Part shown: positions 1 through 11,521 of the stretch, in pieces | Numbering within the stretch: position 1 is the first letter of the stretch | Layout: each line of letters opens with the position of its first letter | DNA from: Ciona intestinalis | Lineage: Eukaryota; Chordata; Ascidiacea; Phlebobranchia; Cionidae | Direction: 5' to 3' | Assembly: GCF_000224145.3 (NCBI RefSeq) | Contig: NW_004190384.2 | Span: forward strand, 268,349-332,348 | Length of the DNA stretch: 64,000 nt | The notes under the pieces: generated by a model | Told to the model about the DNA's origin: nothing | Database searches by the model: none | The model's input: only the letters and a program-made list of their open reading frames with translations | Position numbers and translations under genes: made by a program

Positions 1-190
1 TAACCATTACCACTAATCTATAATGATGAAATAAGATTTTGAACGAATGAATGAATGTAATTCCTTATTCTTACATGACGATCGTTATATATCATAAATT
101 CTGTTTCACACACCTCGTACCCGCTTATTAAAGAATTCTACACATGTTACGTGCCCGTTCATTTAGATACCGACAAGTGTCAAAACTTAC

Positions 191-1300
191 CGTGCAAAGA
201 TGCAAAGTAGCAACGATGGGAAAGACCCGATGATGAAAACTGGTTCGAACACATCGATGGTCACGTGTCTGTGCGCCTCCAAGCGTCGTGTCGCCTCTGG
301 TGTTTTCATGAATTCACGAATCGCACTCTCATTCGCACACGCAAACTCAGCGCTTCCTTTTGGCATGAATGAATAAAATTAATTTTATTCTTACGAGCAA
401 CGTATACATCATCCCATGCCGGGGCAACGACAAACGTTATAATAAAGGTGTTCTGTTTCATACACCTTGTGGCAGCTTTCGAATTAGCTGCACATGTGTA
501 ATTTTGTGAATGATTACAGACAGCCCATAAAGGACCATTAGGTTTAATCGAATGTCGTGAACAAGTGTCTTGCTCAAAAATACATACCGTCAACAAAAGT
601 AGTGGACCAGTAACCAGCTTTAACCCCCAAATCTATGGGTACAGAGGCAAGCATGAGCTACCGATAAAACATAAGAAGTGTTCGATGTATGTTGATATAT
701 ATTTACATTTACCAGCTTTCTTTGGGAAGATAGTTGTTTCCAAGGCGAACACCGTTGTGTCGTCATTGCTGACGTATTTCGTGACGTAACTTGGAGTCGG
801 ATTCTGGGAGCGTTTGAACTTTCCGTATTGTTGTGGAACAATGTATTGTACACCAACGGGATTTATATTAGTGTTTATGTTGAATGGACTTGGTCGGTCG
901 TCGGGTTGACTTTCTATTGGTAATGTAGGGAAGGAGTTCCAAGTGTCGAAGTCTGATTGCCGACGTCCTCTTAGTGGTGCTGGTGGGTTAGAATGGTGAC
1001 TTACTCGGCTTGAATGGTGCCCTCTGCGCTGTGAGCCATGCCGCACAAATGAAAGTAATGTAGGTTGCACTTCAGCTACAATATACGATGCTCGCTCGCT
1101 TCCCTTCACTTTGGTGAGCACGTTAGCAGTTTCGTTGTAATGGTCGCTACACATGACGTAAAATGTGACGTCAGCAACAAATGAAAATAACGGGCATACG
1201 ACACATAACACTGCTGCTAATACACTGAACAACCACGCTGTGGGGTTTCGTTTGCGTTTCGAGTTGCCTTGGCACAAACACAAAGTCGTTATGTGCATAC
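191..1300 (-). CDS. Unrecognised membrane protein, two exons of a gene open at the left edge
   Basis: Two minus-strand exons fit together. The first (713-1300) follows a CAG acceptor and ends at a GTAAAT donor in phase 1. The second (191-356) enters in phase 1 and ends at GTAAGT. The first exon holds a short basic stretch (NSKRKRN), then a long hydrophobic segment of about 27 residues (AWLFSVLAAVLCVVCPLF and on), then a polar Pro/Ser/Arg-rich region. The second has a charged helix-like stretch (EFMKTPEATRRLEAHRH) followed by a second hydrophobic segment (VFIIGSFPSLLLCIFA). The protein therefore crosses or enters the membrane at least twice. I do not recognise the family. A first Met could be at 1298, but an upstream exon is equally possible, and further 3' exons must lie left of base 191. 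A SINE fragment lies in the intron right before the second exon. Confidence 0.5.
362..600 (+). repeat. SINE fragment in intron of the left-edge gene
   Basis: Contains the family's diagnostic stretches in minus-sense reading: GGGGCAACGAC, TTCTGTTTCATACACC and, at 562-590, a diverged GTGTCTTGCTCAAAAATACATAC. The family is described at 26189. Its tail end abuts the acceptor of the exon at 191-356. Confidence 0.55.
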
Positions 1301-1883
1301 CTGCAGATAAAGATGGGAGATTTTACTTCATTTACAAACAATAGTATTATTGTGCGTACATACTATCATGTACCTAAGTAAAAAATGTGAGAATGAAACA
1401 GAATGTACCAGACAAAAAATGCCCTTTGGTTTATAAATACTTTGGTATTTTGTAACAATTTTCAATTTTCGCAGATAATATAATAAGTGAATTTTTCAGC
1501 AGGTTATAAATAATTGACCACCCCTGTCACTCTACTTTGGATCTATATTGAATGTGAGCATTGATCTGCTCTCTCTCTTTCATAATTTATTATAAGAATT
1601 ACTCTTGTCACTAAAAAGTAAGTGATCTGGTAAGTTTGAAGCCATCAGTTTAACAAGAAATCTTTTGCTGCCAGAAAGTGCATAGAAGAACTTAAGTTGC
1701 AAATGAAGTCATCATTTATTCATTAGCATTCAATTGACGACCCGACAAGTGCATAAGCCGACGAATGCGATGCGTTTGGTAAATAAAACCATAAATTCTA
1801 GCCTTCGTCATACCCCGGTTTGTGAAGATTATATTACATTTAGCCTGAAGTTGATTTAGGCAAGAACAATCAAATGAAGTATA

Positions 1884-1990
1884 GGTTGGGGTAAGATGGT
1901 TCACGTTTTCATTCTACTTTTTCATCCATTCGTTGTTGTTTGTTTAAAGCACCATCAGTTGCTAATTAAACCTCATCTTACCCCACAGTA
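1884..1990. repeat. Short inverted-repeat element (GGTAAGATGG family)
   Basis: Left end GTTGGGGTAAGATGG and right end CATCTTACCCCACAG, only about 107 bases apart. This is an internally deleted copy of the family described at 2365. Confidence 0.6.
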
Positions 1991-2364
1991 ATTATATTCA
2001 CACATACTACATACCCCTAGTAGCACGATGATAACTCCTTCCACTGACATCAGTCGTCATAATGTCAGGGATTCCTCTACGGATTGACTTAATATGATAA
2101 TTTCTTGGTCGTCGAGCTTCGTTTGTTTCATTGCCGGTTGATCTTGACCCGCGGTGTTTTCCACTCGTAGACGATATTTGTAAAACACGATCGGGTACTC
2201 CGTATATTCCACTTGATCCTTATATCAAATATTCTGATTATTATTTAAGACGTATCTCTGTAGGTTTAGTATTTTATGGTAATGCGGCCGCAAAACTATG
2301 GTTAAAATCAAGGGCGATGAAATACTAATTGAAAAGTCAAGTCCAACAAATAGTGTATATACTA

Positions 2365-2548
2365 TATAGTAGGGTGGGGTAAAATAAGAGACATGTTTAA
2401 ATTCTCGTCTTATTTAATGGTAAAAAAAACATTATTTACGTAATTATATAACTGCATCCCCACGACTTCAAAAAAGCGATGTTTATTTTTTCAAATCACG
2501 ATGATGAGAAACATCATATGCTAATATCCTGTCTTACCCCGCGAGTAC
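2365..2548. repeat. Non-autonomous inverted-repeat element (MITE-like), GGTAAGATGG family
   Basis: The family ends read close to TAGTAGGGTGGGGTAAGATGG on the left and its inverse CCATCTTACCCCACCCTACTA on the right, about 160-200 bases apart. The interior is conserved: a stretch like TTGTTTACTACCAAATGG, then AACCGTATCCTCACGACT, then AACAACG and CACGATCAGG. No protein is encoded. I see roughly 25-30 copies or fragments in this window, in both orientations. This copy has GTAGGGTGGGGTAAAAT on the left and CTGTCTTACCCCGCGAG on the right. The family name is not known to me with certainty. Confidence 0.7.
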
Positions 2549-2864
2549 ATGATGTTATACAACAGGAATAAACGCCAAATGCATGAATTTGTTTTCCTAG
2601 TAAGTATTTTAATCACTAACTACATGGTAATATTCGATTCTGCTGAAGTTTTCACCCAAGTATACACGGCTACACTGGGCGCCATACAAAGGTAAGAACA
2701 TTAACATTAAGCAGTGTTGACATGCGGTTCGGGTTATATTAAACCGTTTACAAGTGTTACAACAAATATTAGTTTTTTAACAATAAAAAAAAGGTTTATT
2801 ATCAAAAATAAGTTATGTAACAACTTTTATTATTATACAACAATGCTTATAATATAATATGGAA

Positions 2865-3383
2865 TTAAATAAAAAGTTGTAATAAACCTGTTATAGTGCT
2901 CATGCAACCAGGAGCTTCCCCCTCTAATCTATCAGAAGGTGACTGCACACACTTGGTTGGAGCAACGGGTTCATCGGACGCTCCTGCTCCTAATTTAGCA
3001 AAGTCTTCGAAAGTTGCCGCACCTTTGACTGTGCAGGATCGTGGTTTATTTGACGCTGTGTTGTCAACCTTGTGCTTGTCTTTCTCAAAACTGTTTGACT
3101 TTGTTGTTTTTTCTTTCCTTCCATGTAAATGAACTGCTCCCTCATCAGGTCTTGGAACAAAGGTCGTATTCGAGCCCTGTGTATTTATTTCCGCGCTTTT
3201 AGGAGCGTCCATTAATCGATCGTACAGTCTGTTTCCTGCTGATTATTCAAACAAACCTAAATAATTAATAGGAAGGAATGTAGTATATACCTCATTGATC
3301 TGCAAGTAATGAAACGTAATTGCACATAACAATGCTACGAAACAAATATTTGACCTCATTCTTATTGTTTAGCAACAAAAGGA
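2865..3383 (-). CDS. Possible small secreted or low-complexity gene, unrecognised
   Basis: A minus-strand ATG at 3363 opens a hydrophobic leader (MRSNICFVALLCAITFHYLQ) that ends at a GTATAT donor near 3291. It looks like a signal-peptide exon. A 115-codon frame (3212-2865, MDAPKSAEINT to TGLLQLFI) follows. It is polar and Lys/Ser/Thr-rich and is followed by AATAAA-like signals. The obvious acceptors near 3235-3250 do not join the leader to the long frame in phase: the joined frame would stop after ETDCTID. The leader may belong to a very short peptide, or an exon may be missing. Nothing here matches a family I know. Confidence 0.25.
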
Positions 3384-3429
3384 ACGATGAGATGGAACGG
3401 AAACATATTTCATCTTACCCCAAACTATA

Positions 3430-4610
3430 CTATAGTTCCATATACTAGCACTAATTATGCAAGTCCTATCCACTAATACGTTGTGTATATTGATCCACTT
3501 ACTAATTATATTTGAAACTGTCGGTTAAATTCCTGCAATATGAGGTGTCAATCATGGCATAAGTATGGCTTACATTATAATGTAGGTTAAAGAAGATCTA
3601 AAATTGTGATTCGGACATATAATGAGTGAGGTAAGATGGTCCATGTTTCCATTATCTTCTCTTGTCCCATTTAGTTGTAAACAGAAAATATTTACAAAAT
3701 TATAATCTCACGATTCTAAAAGAGCGTTGGTAATTGTTCAAAACACGATCAGGATATTATGTGCTAACAGTATCCGTCTTACCCTAAAGTAATACATCAA
3801 AGCAACTTCACCTAAACACATATAGCGTAACAACGTAACATTGCTTACAACTAAATGGAACGAAAAATGAGAATGTCCCATCTTACCCCACCCTACTCTA
3901 TTGCACGCGTACAAATCACAGTGCGACAAACTTTATACAATGCAGAATAACATAACATCCGTTTATACTAGCTGCAACGACACCAGTCACTTGCGCTTAG
4001 TTGCCCATATTTGTAAACGCCCAGGGCAATCACCTATTAGAGACTCCCACCACTGTTATATATAACACATTCTTTCACCTAAAAGTGCATTGGCCTTTCT
4101 CTCATGTGACTATGCTGTGATGAAATAACTTGAGATAAAAACTGTTCTGTCAAAAGTTGGCAACAGTAGACAGATGTTTCATAGCAATGCATTATTAAAG
4201 CTTGCCAAGCACCTCAAGTAGAGGTATTGTTGGGTCGTTATCCATCCCCAGCCTTAGCGACACCCGCTACATTTCTATCCATAATTTATAAAGCTTCCAT
4301 CACTGTAAGTGATGAAAGTTCAATGCATTGTTCAAACTGTTGCATCGCATGTAAGAAATACTCAGCCAACACAGTAGCGGTTTATATATTTGCTTGTTTT
4401 AATGTCCTATACTTTATAGCAATACTGTTTATAGATAACAATAATACATTTAATTTAAAACACGTTACAATGCCTTTAAAAACTACTTTTTCCAAAATGA
4501 TAGGGTTATATATGTGTGTATATCAACAGAATGCGGTTTTCAACTGAGTGAATTTTGCCCCAAATATGCTGCTTACAATCCAATCAATTTTCTAGAGATC
4601 TTATCAAAGA
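3430..4610. other. Spacer without a recognised gene
   Basis: Holds two pieces of the GGTAAGATGG element (3625-3795, 3812-3900). The open frame at 4227-4547 is Ile/Phe-rich, matches no family I know and has no splice or 3' signal worth trusting. Confidence 0.45.
3625..3900. repeat. Two adjoining copies of the GGTAAGATGG inverted-repeat element
   Basis: First copy 3625-3795 (GTGAGGTAAGATGG to CGTCTTACCCTAAAG). A second half-copy at about 3812-3900 ends in CCCATCTTACCCCACCCTAC. Confidence 0.6.
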
Positions 4611-4615
4611 CTAAA

Positions 4616-6465
4616 TTAATTCCTTCTTCGACGAATCGACTTATCTGATTGTTCGTCATACATTGCTGTTGTGACGTATGCACCGTTTTCTTCGGTGGTT
4701 GACGGTTGTTTCTAAATCAAAAAGTTAGAAAGTAAGAATTGTCTAAATGAGCGACAACAGAAGTTAGTTAACCCCACAAAGTTATATACGTGGTAACTCG
4801 TAGGCTGGCACAAAATATATAAAACAAAACACCCATGTTAGGATAAATAAGTTACATACGTGTAACTTGTAATGATGACTNNNNNNNNNNNNNNNNNNNN
4901 NNNNNNNNNNNNNNNNNNNNNNNNNNNNNNNNNNNNNNNNNNNNNNNNNNNNNNNNNNNNNNNNNNNNNNNNNNNNNNNNNNNNNNNNNNNNNNNNNNNN
5001 NNNNNGTAGGGTGGAGTAAGATGGAACTTTTTTTCACAATCTTTTTCCGTCTCATTTGGTGGTAAACAAAGACTATTTACAGAACTATGTAACCGTAGAG
5101 GCTCACACGTTCATGACATGTGGGATATAGAAGCAAACAATATTTCATTTTATCCCACCGTACTTTAATGGCTTGTGTTTCAACTTTTAAACAAATGAAA
5201 ATATAAAACATATTACCGTATTCGAGAAACTTGCTGTATAGAAATGCGAGCGTCCAAAGTGGGTGTATATGAGTTTCCATGTCCCCACCTGTGCATATAA
5301 CCTTATTTACGCCACCTTCTCCATACAGACGGGTGACTAACATTAAAAGCCTTGCAGTTCCAACAATACTAAACGAAGCCAACATTATCGACCAGTATAA
5401 CATCGGTTTGCGAAGATCATAACTGTATATAGAACAAAACGAATTAATACAGTTTTTTAAAAAAAATGCCAATTTTGTCTTGCAAATACATAACTAAATT
5501 GATTTATCCTCGCGTAACGGGGCAACGTTATAACACAGGTGTTCATTTTTCATACGAGTTACCACTTATTTAACTTTGCGGATGACACTCTGCTGTTTTT
5601 CTTGGAAATCATTTTATTTGGTTTTCCATGTGTTAACCCATGTATATAAAATTATTTGAATAAAATATCTGAAGCCTTCATTTTAAAGCCTTAAAACACA
5701 GTAATACCGGGACACACATTCACACCCATTTAAAATGAGCTGAATTCACTTAAATGCACTTGTAGTTGTGCATAAGTTATTAACAACCATGTTGATTAGA
5801 TGTGTGTATTATATTGAATGTTCAAACTTATTAATGTTATATCGCGACTACTGTTCTATTAAAGTATTAGACCATGTGCAATAGAATATTTCATAGATGG
5901 AATAGTAGATAAACCTCGGGCGCCACCTGCCGACAAGTTTAAGACGAGTGGTCGTTGGACTTATTTACTTATCCCGATTGGAATATCACACCATTTATTT
6001 ATGCCGAGTACACATAAGTCGGTCAAAGTACAATCCAAGTTTATTCCCTTTCTCCTTACCCAATGTTTGAAAATTTAAGATAATGTAAAGTAAATTGTGC
6101 TGAATTTGCGTTATATTTCTAAAAAGTTTATGCTAGAGTGATATTGCTGATTAAAATATTCTATAAATGTAACGTGTGTAAATATTTGCGCGTAACATAT
6201 ATATAACTTCAGTAGCCCGTAACCGTGAAATGTAACTCAAAAAACGGCGTCAGTGGCCAAAGCGAATACGGTAGAGATATTAAAACAGCGGGCAATCAAA
6301 TTTCTTATTCAACGAAAAAACACAAAAATATTGTAAAATAAACATTTTTTACCTTTGTCTACTCTTCATAAATTGCTGGCCCTTAAATACTAACATCACA
6401 TATAATATTCCCATTATTGCAGGAACACACCAGCAATCTGTATACTGTTTCAGTATCGCATTCAT
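4616..6465 (-). CDS. ELOVL6: ELOVL6-like very-long-chain fatty acid elongase, copy 1 (middle exons in an assembly gap)
   Basis: Minus-strand exons: 1 at 6353-6465 (starts MNAILKQYTDCWCVPAIMG), 2 at 5217-5422 (YDLRKPMLYWSIMLASFS, then LAFLYSKFLEY), and the last at 4616-4711 (ends SDKSIRRRRN, stop). The YDLRKP..LW motif and the long second exon match ELOVL6, an ER multi-pass condensing enzyme that extends C12-C16 acyl-CoA with malonyl-CoA. Exon 2 is 206 bases, exactly as in copy 2 next door. The last exon ends in an Arg-rich basic tail like copy 2 (TTIRRRK), which is why I assign it to this gene. The exons that should carry the HxxHH active-site box and most membrane helices are absent from the readable sequence and probably fall in the gap at 4881-5005. 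A truncated, non-functional copy is the alternative. Confidence 0.7.
4881..5005. other. Assembly gap (125 N)
   Basis: The run of N may not reflect true length. It lies where three missing exons of ELOVL6-like copy 1 are expected, directly beside an inverted-repeat element. Confidence 0.99.
5006..5166. repeat. GGTAAGATGG inverted-repeat element next to the gap
   Basis: Left end GTAGGGTGGAGTAAGATGG begins right after the gap. The right end is diverged (TTTTATCCCACCGTAC). It lies in an intron of ELOVL6-like copy 1. Confidence 0.65.
5500..5585. repeat. SINE fragment
   Basis: Carries TCCTCGCGTAACGGGGCAAC and the GAGTTACCAC..TTAACTTTG stretch of the family at 26189. It lies in intron 1 of ELOVL6-like copy 1. 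Confidence 0.5.
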
Positions 6466-7367
6466 TTTCCTTTTAGCAATTGCGTAACCCTAGCCTTTCT
6501 AATTATGAATAGTTGTCAATATAACATATGTTACTGCTGGACTGTATAAAAGCAAGGTCTTTTAGATAATCTAACCAGGCATTGTATAACGTAGTAACTA
6601 TAAACCTAATCCGAATAAATACTCCTTTTAAAGTAACGCCAACATATATATATGGCTTAATCATTAAATGCCCTGTGCATACTAAAGGAGAGATTGAGGT
6701 TTATACTCATAAAGAGCATTCGGGCGTGCCGTTCTCGTTTAAATATAGGGTGGAATATGACACTCTTTTGTGGTGTATTAATTAACAATTGCTGTGGCTA
6801 CAGTATACACTTTCGTTTACCAACGGAAACCGCTAATGTTTGGGCATTATAAAAGCTGATTAAAAACACAAACAAAAATTTTATATAAACGAAAAACATT
6901 ATCTGGTCTCTAATCTGCTCGGAAATTTGGAATATCGGTTTTACCAAAAATTCTTCAACTAATTTTACCTGGTACCTGTACATGATGCAACCTTTCCGTA
7001 TTTTACATAAAATGCTATTCTTTTAGGCGCAGTATTATTTTCTGTACCGACATTACTGTTATTGGCTATATAGTTCTATATTTATACAACCTCTACCTGT
7101 TAATCTATTTGTTTTAAAGGGAAAAAACACCTTTTTAGGCCAACAAACATTATCTTATCCACTTTACTTACTGCAAATAGTAAAAATAAGTTTTTATGTC
7201 AAGGTAGATTTTGTTTATTTGTAGTTTGAAAGTTTGTTTAATAATAAATAGCATTGTTACGTTCAATTGTATCAATACAACATTTTACACACACATAATT
7301 TGGCGGTAATTAAATTAATTAATAAGCATCTGTTCATGTAATTAGCTCTATGGTTAACAGTTTGAGA

Positions 7368-8743
7368 CTATTTTCGTCGGCGAATAGTTGTATTTTGATC
7401 TATTTCATTTGCGAAAGTAACTTCTTTTGAATGGATTTCCTGAAAAAAGGTAAATACATACCAAATAAAAAAAAAGTTAGTATAACGTAAAATTTCAACA
7501 CATACTTCTTTCTGAGGAGAACTGTTGGCCCGCTTTTTCACGTATGAATTGTAGAAGAAATGAATAAACAGCACAAGGTAAGAAGCGTACATTATAACGC
7601 CAGATAAAAGATGATGGTCAGTAGTTCTGCAACTAGACTCACTTCGCCAAATAACTAAACCGTACATTGTAAGACACCCCACCACCATTTGTATGATCTA
7701 AAGTTAAACAAATGCAGAAGCAGTTCATAACAATCTGATCTGAAATTACTAATTCGTTATATAACGCTCAACGTCTATTGTTCCAACCCGGTGGTCGCTG
7801 AAAAGGTTTTCTAAATTGTGAGCCATACATTAAAAAGGAAGACAAAATAACCACTTACAAAGTTACGTGGTTGGTAACTCGTGAGCAGAGGTGTATGAAA
7901 CATATCACCCATTTTTTACCGACTGTTTTTGACCTGCAGTGCCAGAATTAATGAGTTTTTAATTCATTCATAAACGCTTACTTGGCTCCCAGTAATAACG
8001 ATGGACACAAAGCGCGGCAATTTTACACCTGCTGCTCGTATGGCATAGTATGTGTACATCATGGCATGAATGAAGCAGTTGAAAGACATGAACACGGCAC
8101 CACCTAAAACAGTAAATTGTGTTTGTTTTTGATGCTAGCAATTGTAACATTTTTGATGTCACCAATGTTACTTTATTGGAGTTCACTATCACACATATAA
8201 ACTATAAAACTATGCCCTTTTCTATCCTACTGCTCTCGTTTTGGAAACGTTATTCATAGTATATGGGCCCACGCTTCTTTTTGGCTTTTAAGGGTAAATT
8301 TATCAGATTGTGTAGTTAACAAGTGAACATAGAAATTAGAATGAAAAATCACTGAATGCGACTTACCAGCGTTTTTCCCGTCATAGCATGACCAACAAAA
8401 CAGAGCAACTGTTAGGTGGTGGTACCAGTGTAGAAAAATAAGGTTTTGCTTCCGAAATATAATAAAGAGCGTGTCCACTGCGACAAAAGTATTTCTGACT
8501 ACGTCGTGTTGATTACGAAAAAATCGCAACAACTAACCGTATTCGAAGAACTTGCTATACAAAAATGCGGCGCACCAAAAACGAGTGATTGGTCTGTGAT
8601 ATAGTCCCGTATCACACACAATTCGACGAATGCCACCTTCGGTGTACAAGTGTTGAAGCATAATAAGCATCCTGGTTGTGCCGATGATGCTGAATACTGC
8701 AAGAAGAATGGACCACGCTAGCATTGGCCTTCGAAGGTCGTAC
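7368..8743 (-). CDS. ELOVL6: ELOVL6-like very-long-chain fatty acid elongase, copy 2 (first exon not found)
   Basis: Five minus-strand exons are clear: 8538-8743, 8367-8477, 7982-8103, 7506-7697 and 7368-7439 (stop). In order they encode YDLRRPMLAWSILLAVFS, the catalytic box HWYHH inside RKQNLIFLHWYHHLTV, then FNCFIHAMMYTYYAIRAAG, then MYASYLVLFIHFFYNSY and a short basic tail TTIRRRK. This is the ELOVL6 layout. With a first exon of about 113 bases, as in copy 1, the protein would be close to 271 residues against about 265 in human ELOVL6. Phases are consistent throughout. I could not find that first exon between 8744 and 11.5 kb. The gene lies about 0.9 kb from copy 1 in the same orientation, so a local duplication is likely. 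Confidence 0.85.
7775..7935 (+). repeat. SINE fragment
   Basis: Contains CCAACCCGGTGGTC, GGTAACTCGTGAGC and GTGTATGAAACATA. It is in the opposite orientation to the copy at 26189 and lies in an intron of ELOVL6-like copy 2. Confidence 0.55.
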
Positions 8744-8862
8744 CTGGACACAAGTTATTTGTGCGTGAACAGGGAATCTATGGTACTTTAAAGATACCGT
8801 TAGCACGTAATATCCCATATATTACCCGGTACATTTACTTTTCGGCAGTGAGAGGAGGTTTT

Positions 8863-9616
8863 AAATTGGCATACCAACAAAAATGAAAAATTGTATATGG
8901 ATAGAGATGCCCAAATGTGACCTAAAGGTACTATCAAAGTTTTCCAAAACAATACAGCTTCTAAAAAAACGCTGAAATAGAAAATCAGCTTATTCGACAA
9001 TGCATGGGATTTCCCTTTAGGAAAAAAGGCAATGAAGTTTGACCGTTTCTAGGTTCTTAACTAATAAAGAAACTCGGATTTAGTATAACGAATGCTTCTT
9101 CTTTGTAAATATACAAAAAATAAAAATGTAAACTGTAGAATGTTTTATTTTTTCGATTGGACCTATGGCTATATCAGGATATGCAGCAGGTTCCAGTGAG
9201 ACGTTTTAATATAAAAAAGTGTTAAAAATTAACTAATAGGTTAAAAAGTGCTGAGTCAGCATTTTACGTAGCTATGTTCAATCGAAAACTTAAACATAAT
9301 AAAGTCTATGTTTTACAATATTTGTTTATATATTCTTGAAGGAACAGCATTGATTATACCAAACAGAAAATTAAATTTGATTTTTCTTTAGTATCTTAGG
9401 AACTAGAAACGATCAAAGTAAAGTGAAATTATTTCTCATGGGAAATCCCATGCATTGTGCCAATTTTTTTTCATTCCAGCCGTTGAATTTGTGGTTTTGA
9501 GATTTGTTTTTTTTAAGGTGTTTTGTATTTTAAAACTTTGATGGTAGCTTTAGATCACATTTGAGGGTTTCTATCAATACACAAACTTTGATTTTTCGTT
9601 GGTATTCCCCTTTAAG
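8863..9616. repeat. Long-terminal-inverted-repeat DNA element, copy 1
   Basis: The left arm (8863-9030) and right arm (9430-9616) are inverted copies over roughly 150 bases. GGCATACCAACAAAAATG pairs with the inverse of CGTTGGTATTCC, AAATGTGACCTAAAGG with the inverse of CTTTAGATCACATTTG, and TGCATGGGATTTCCC with GGGAAATCCCATGCA. The centre holds the palindromic motif GTGCTGAGTCAGCAT at about 9250. There is no coding capacity. A related copy sits at about 14980-15410. Confidence 0.65.
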
Positions 9617-11521
9617 ATACAGAAGTCGTATGTTCTGGTCTGGTGACTAATAATATGACGTAATAATCAAACAGTTCTAATTGAGATAATCTAATTCTTA
9701 TTACATCATAGTTGGCATTTTGTCGTCACCATTTAGGAATTTATCGTATACACAAGAATAGTTTATTAGTTTAACATATTTGTGTATACAAATGCAAACA
9801 CCCGTTTTATATCGTGTATTTTCGTGGGCCCCTAAGTTTTCTTTAGATCACCCGATACACCACTGTCCCCATATACATACATGTACACTAGACACACCTA
9901 TTCCGTGTTTCCATACATTTCTTCCCAGCAACCACAATCCCAATGTACATTATGGAAAGGTAAACAGGGAAATTCCAGTTCATGGTTACGACCTTCAAGT
10001 CAATGTCGTCTAATGCCTTTTCGAACCACCATGGCTCATAATGTCCATATCCTACAAACCACAACTGTTATGTATACAGCTATAGTGCAACAGCAAATAT
10101 TGCCACTGACCTTGACTTGCATTCATGGCCAACTATAAAACGAGTCCTTCGATACCCTGTTGATATGAAACCTAAAACTCTGAACACCGCGTCTGTAGAC
10201 ACACATATTTTACTAATCACATTTTAGTGTAAACACTAATCAGAGTTAACTTGAGTTTAAATATGTGGCACCACCGGTTCAAAGAATAGTAAACAAGCTC
10301 CTACGTATCAGGTCAACGCAGTTATTCAATATTCGTCCTTTCATTTACTATTTGTAACCTAAACTCGATTTCATTCCCCACTTTGTCTAAAGCTTGATTC
10401 GAAACTTCCCTCTTGCCTTACTACAGAAGCCACACTTGCCAACTAAACCCTTTCTCTCAGTGAACCATTGTCTGACCTGGCATACCATCAATGTTTTCAA
10501 CTCAACAAAGCGTTACCTACCCGGTTCGTTTCATTATGAGTTTCAACGGTTAACCTCTCACCGATACAGCTTCGTAGGTAAACACAATTTTACACAATCG
10601 GTCAGATTTTACTTCAGACTATTTACTCAGTAAACTTATATATGGCTTGGTCAATATAAATCAACGTACTTATGAGTGGGCGTGATTATGATATTTTGTG
10701 GTTCATTTTAGAAACGTTTTGGCCGATGTGTTCTCCAAATTGTTACAATATAAATGTTTTATAACGTTTTTTTTGTGGACAGTATTGTCTATAATTAAAA
10801 ATCCGCGTAACTTTATTTAATATCAAAAAAAAAATGTTGTACAGTCTAAATTGGCCAAGTTTTAGTTAAAAAATATAAACTCGATACAATGAAAGGTGCG
10901 GAACTTACCAGCTAGCAAAATTAATGCAAATACTTATTTTCGCTCAAACATACAATGTACAAACAAGTATTTGCGTCATTGGACTCGGTGTAAAGTCCGC
11001 CATCCAAGGTTATCGACGAGTTTTGTTTGATGGGTGACTTGCTTGATTCGCAAACCATAACTTGGCCTCGTATTTTGAAAAAAAAGGGAAAAGCAATCAT
11101 GGGTTACCATGAATATATTTATGACTTGGAAAAGGTATTACCACATCCTGAATAATAAAAATACACACATAGTAACAGGTCAACTGTTGGTAATAATGCC
11201 GCATCAGTTAAACGTATACCTTATAAGCATATATAACCCACATAACACCAAGAATTAAAAATTTAGGGACATTCATGCACTACATTTTCAAGGTCATGTT
11301 AAGTTTGAGGCCAAACAAACTTTAAAATAGGTGTTCATAAAAATTGCTGATGCAACAATTGTCCATCAAAGTCCAAAAACTCGGCACCAATAAACATCAT
11401 CTATATTCGGTAACCCGAACATGTTAGATTCCATGAATGGAGATCCTTGTTGAAGTAGCTACAAGTCCCACCAACCTAATATATCCCCCCCCTCCCGCAC
11501 CCTGACTTGTATGTACACACG
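9617..11521. other. Spacer without a recognised gene
   Basis: AT-rich sequence between ELOVL6-like copy 2 and the 3' end of the cyclophilin gene. Several frames of 70-85 codons exist (for example 9780-10138), but none shows a domain, leader or credible splice pattern. The missing first exon of ELOVL6-like copy 2 could lie here, but I did not recognise it. Confidence 0.4.

Larger units (their letters stand above)
1301..2864. other. Spacer without a recognised gene
   Basis: AT-rich sequence. It holds two inverted-repeat elements (about 1884-1990 and 2365-2548). The reading frame at 2131-2328 begins without ATG and resembles no family I know. Nothing else is supported. Confidence 0.5.

Noticed and set aside
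2131-2328. 65-codon plus-strand frame
   Set aside because: No ATG start and no family resemblance. It is too short to support alone.
4227-4547. 106-codon plus-strand frame
   Set aside because: Low-information Ile/Phe-rich sequence with no domain, splice or promoter support.
8800-9000. Minus-strand hydrophobic frame as first exon of ELOVL6-like copy 2
   Set aside because: It lies in the arm of an inverted-repeat element and lacks similarity to exon 1 of copy 1.
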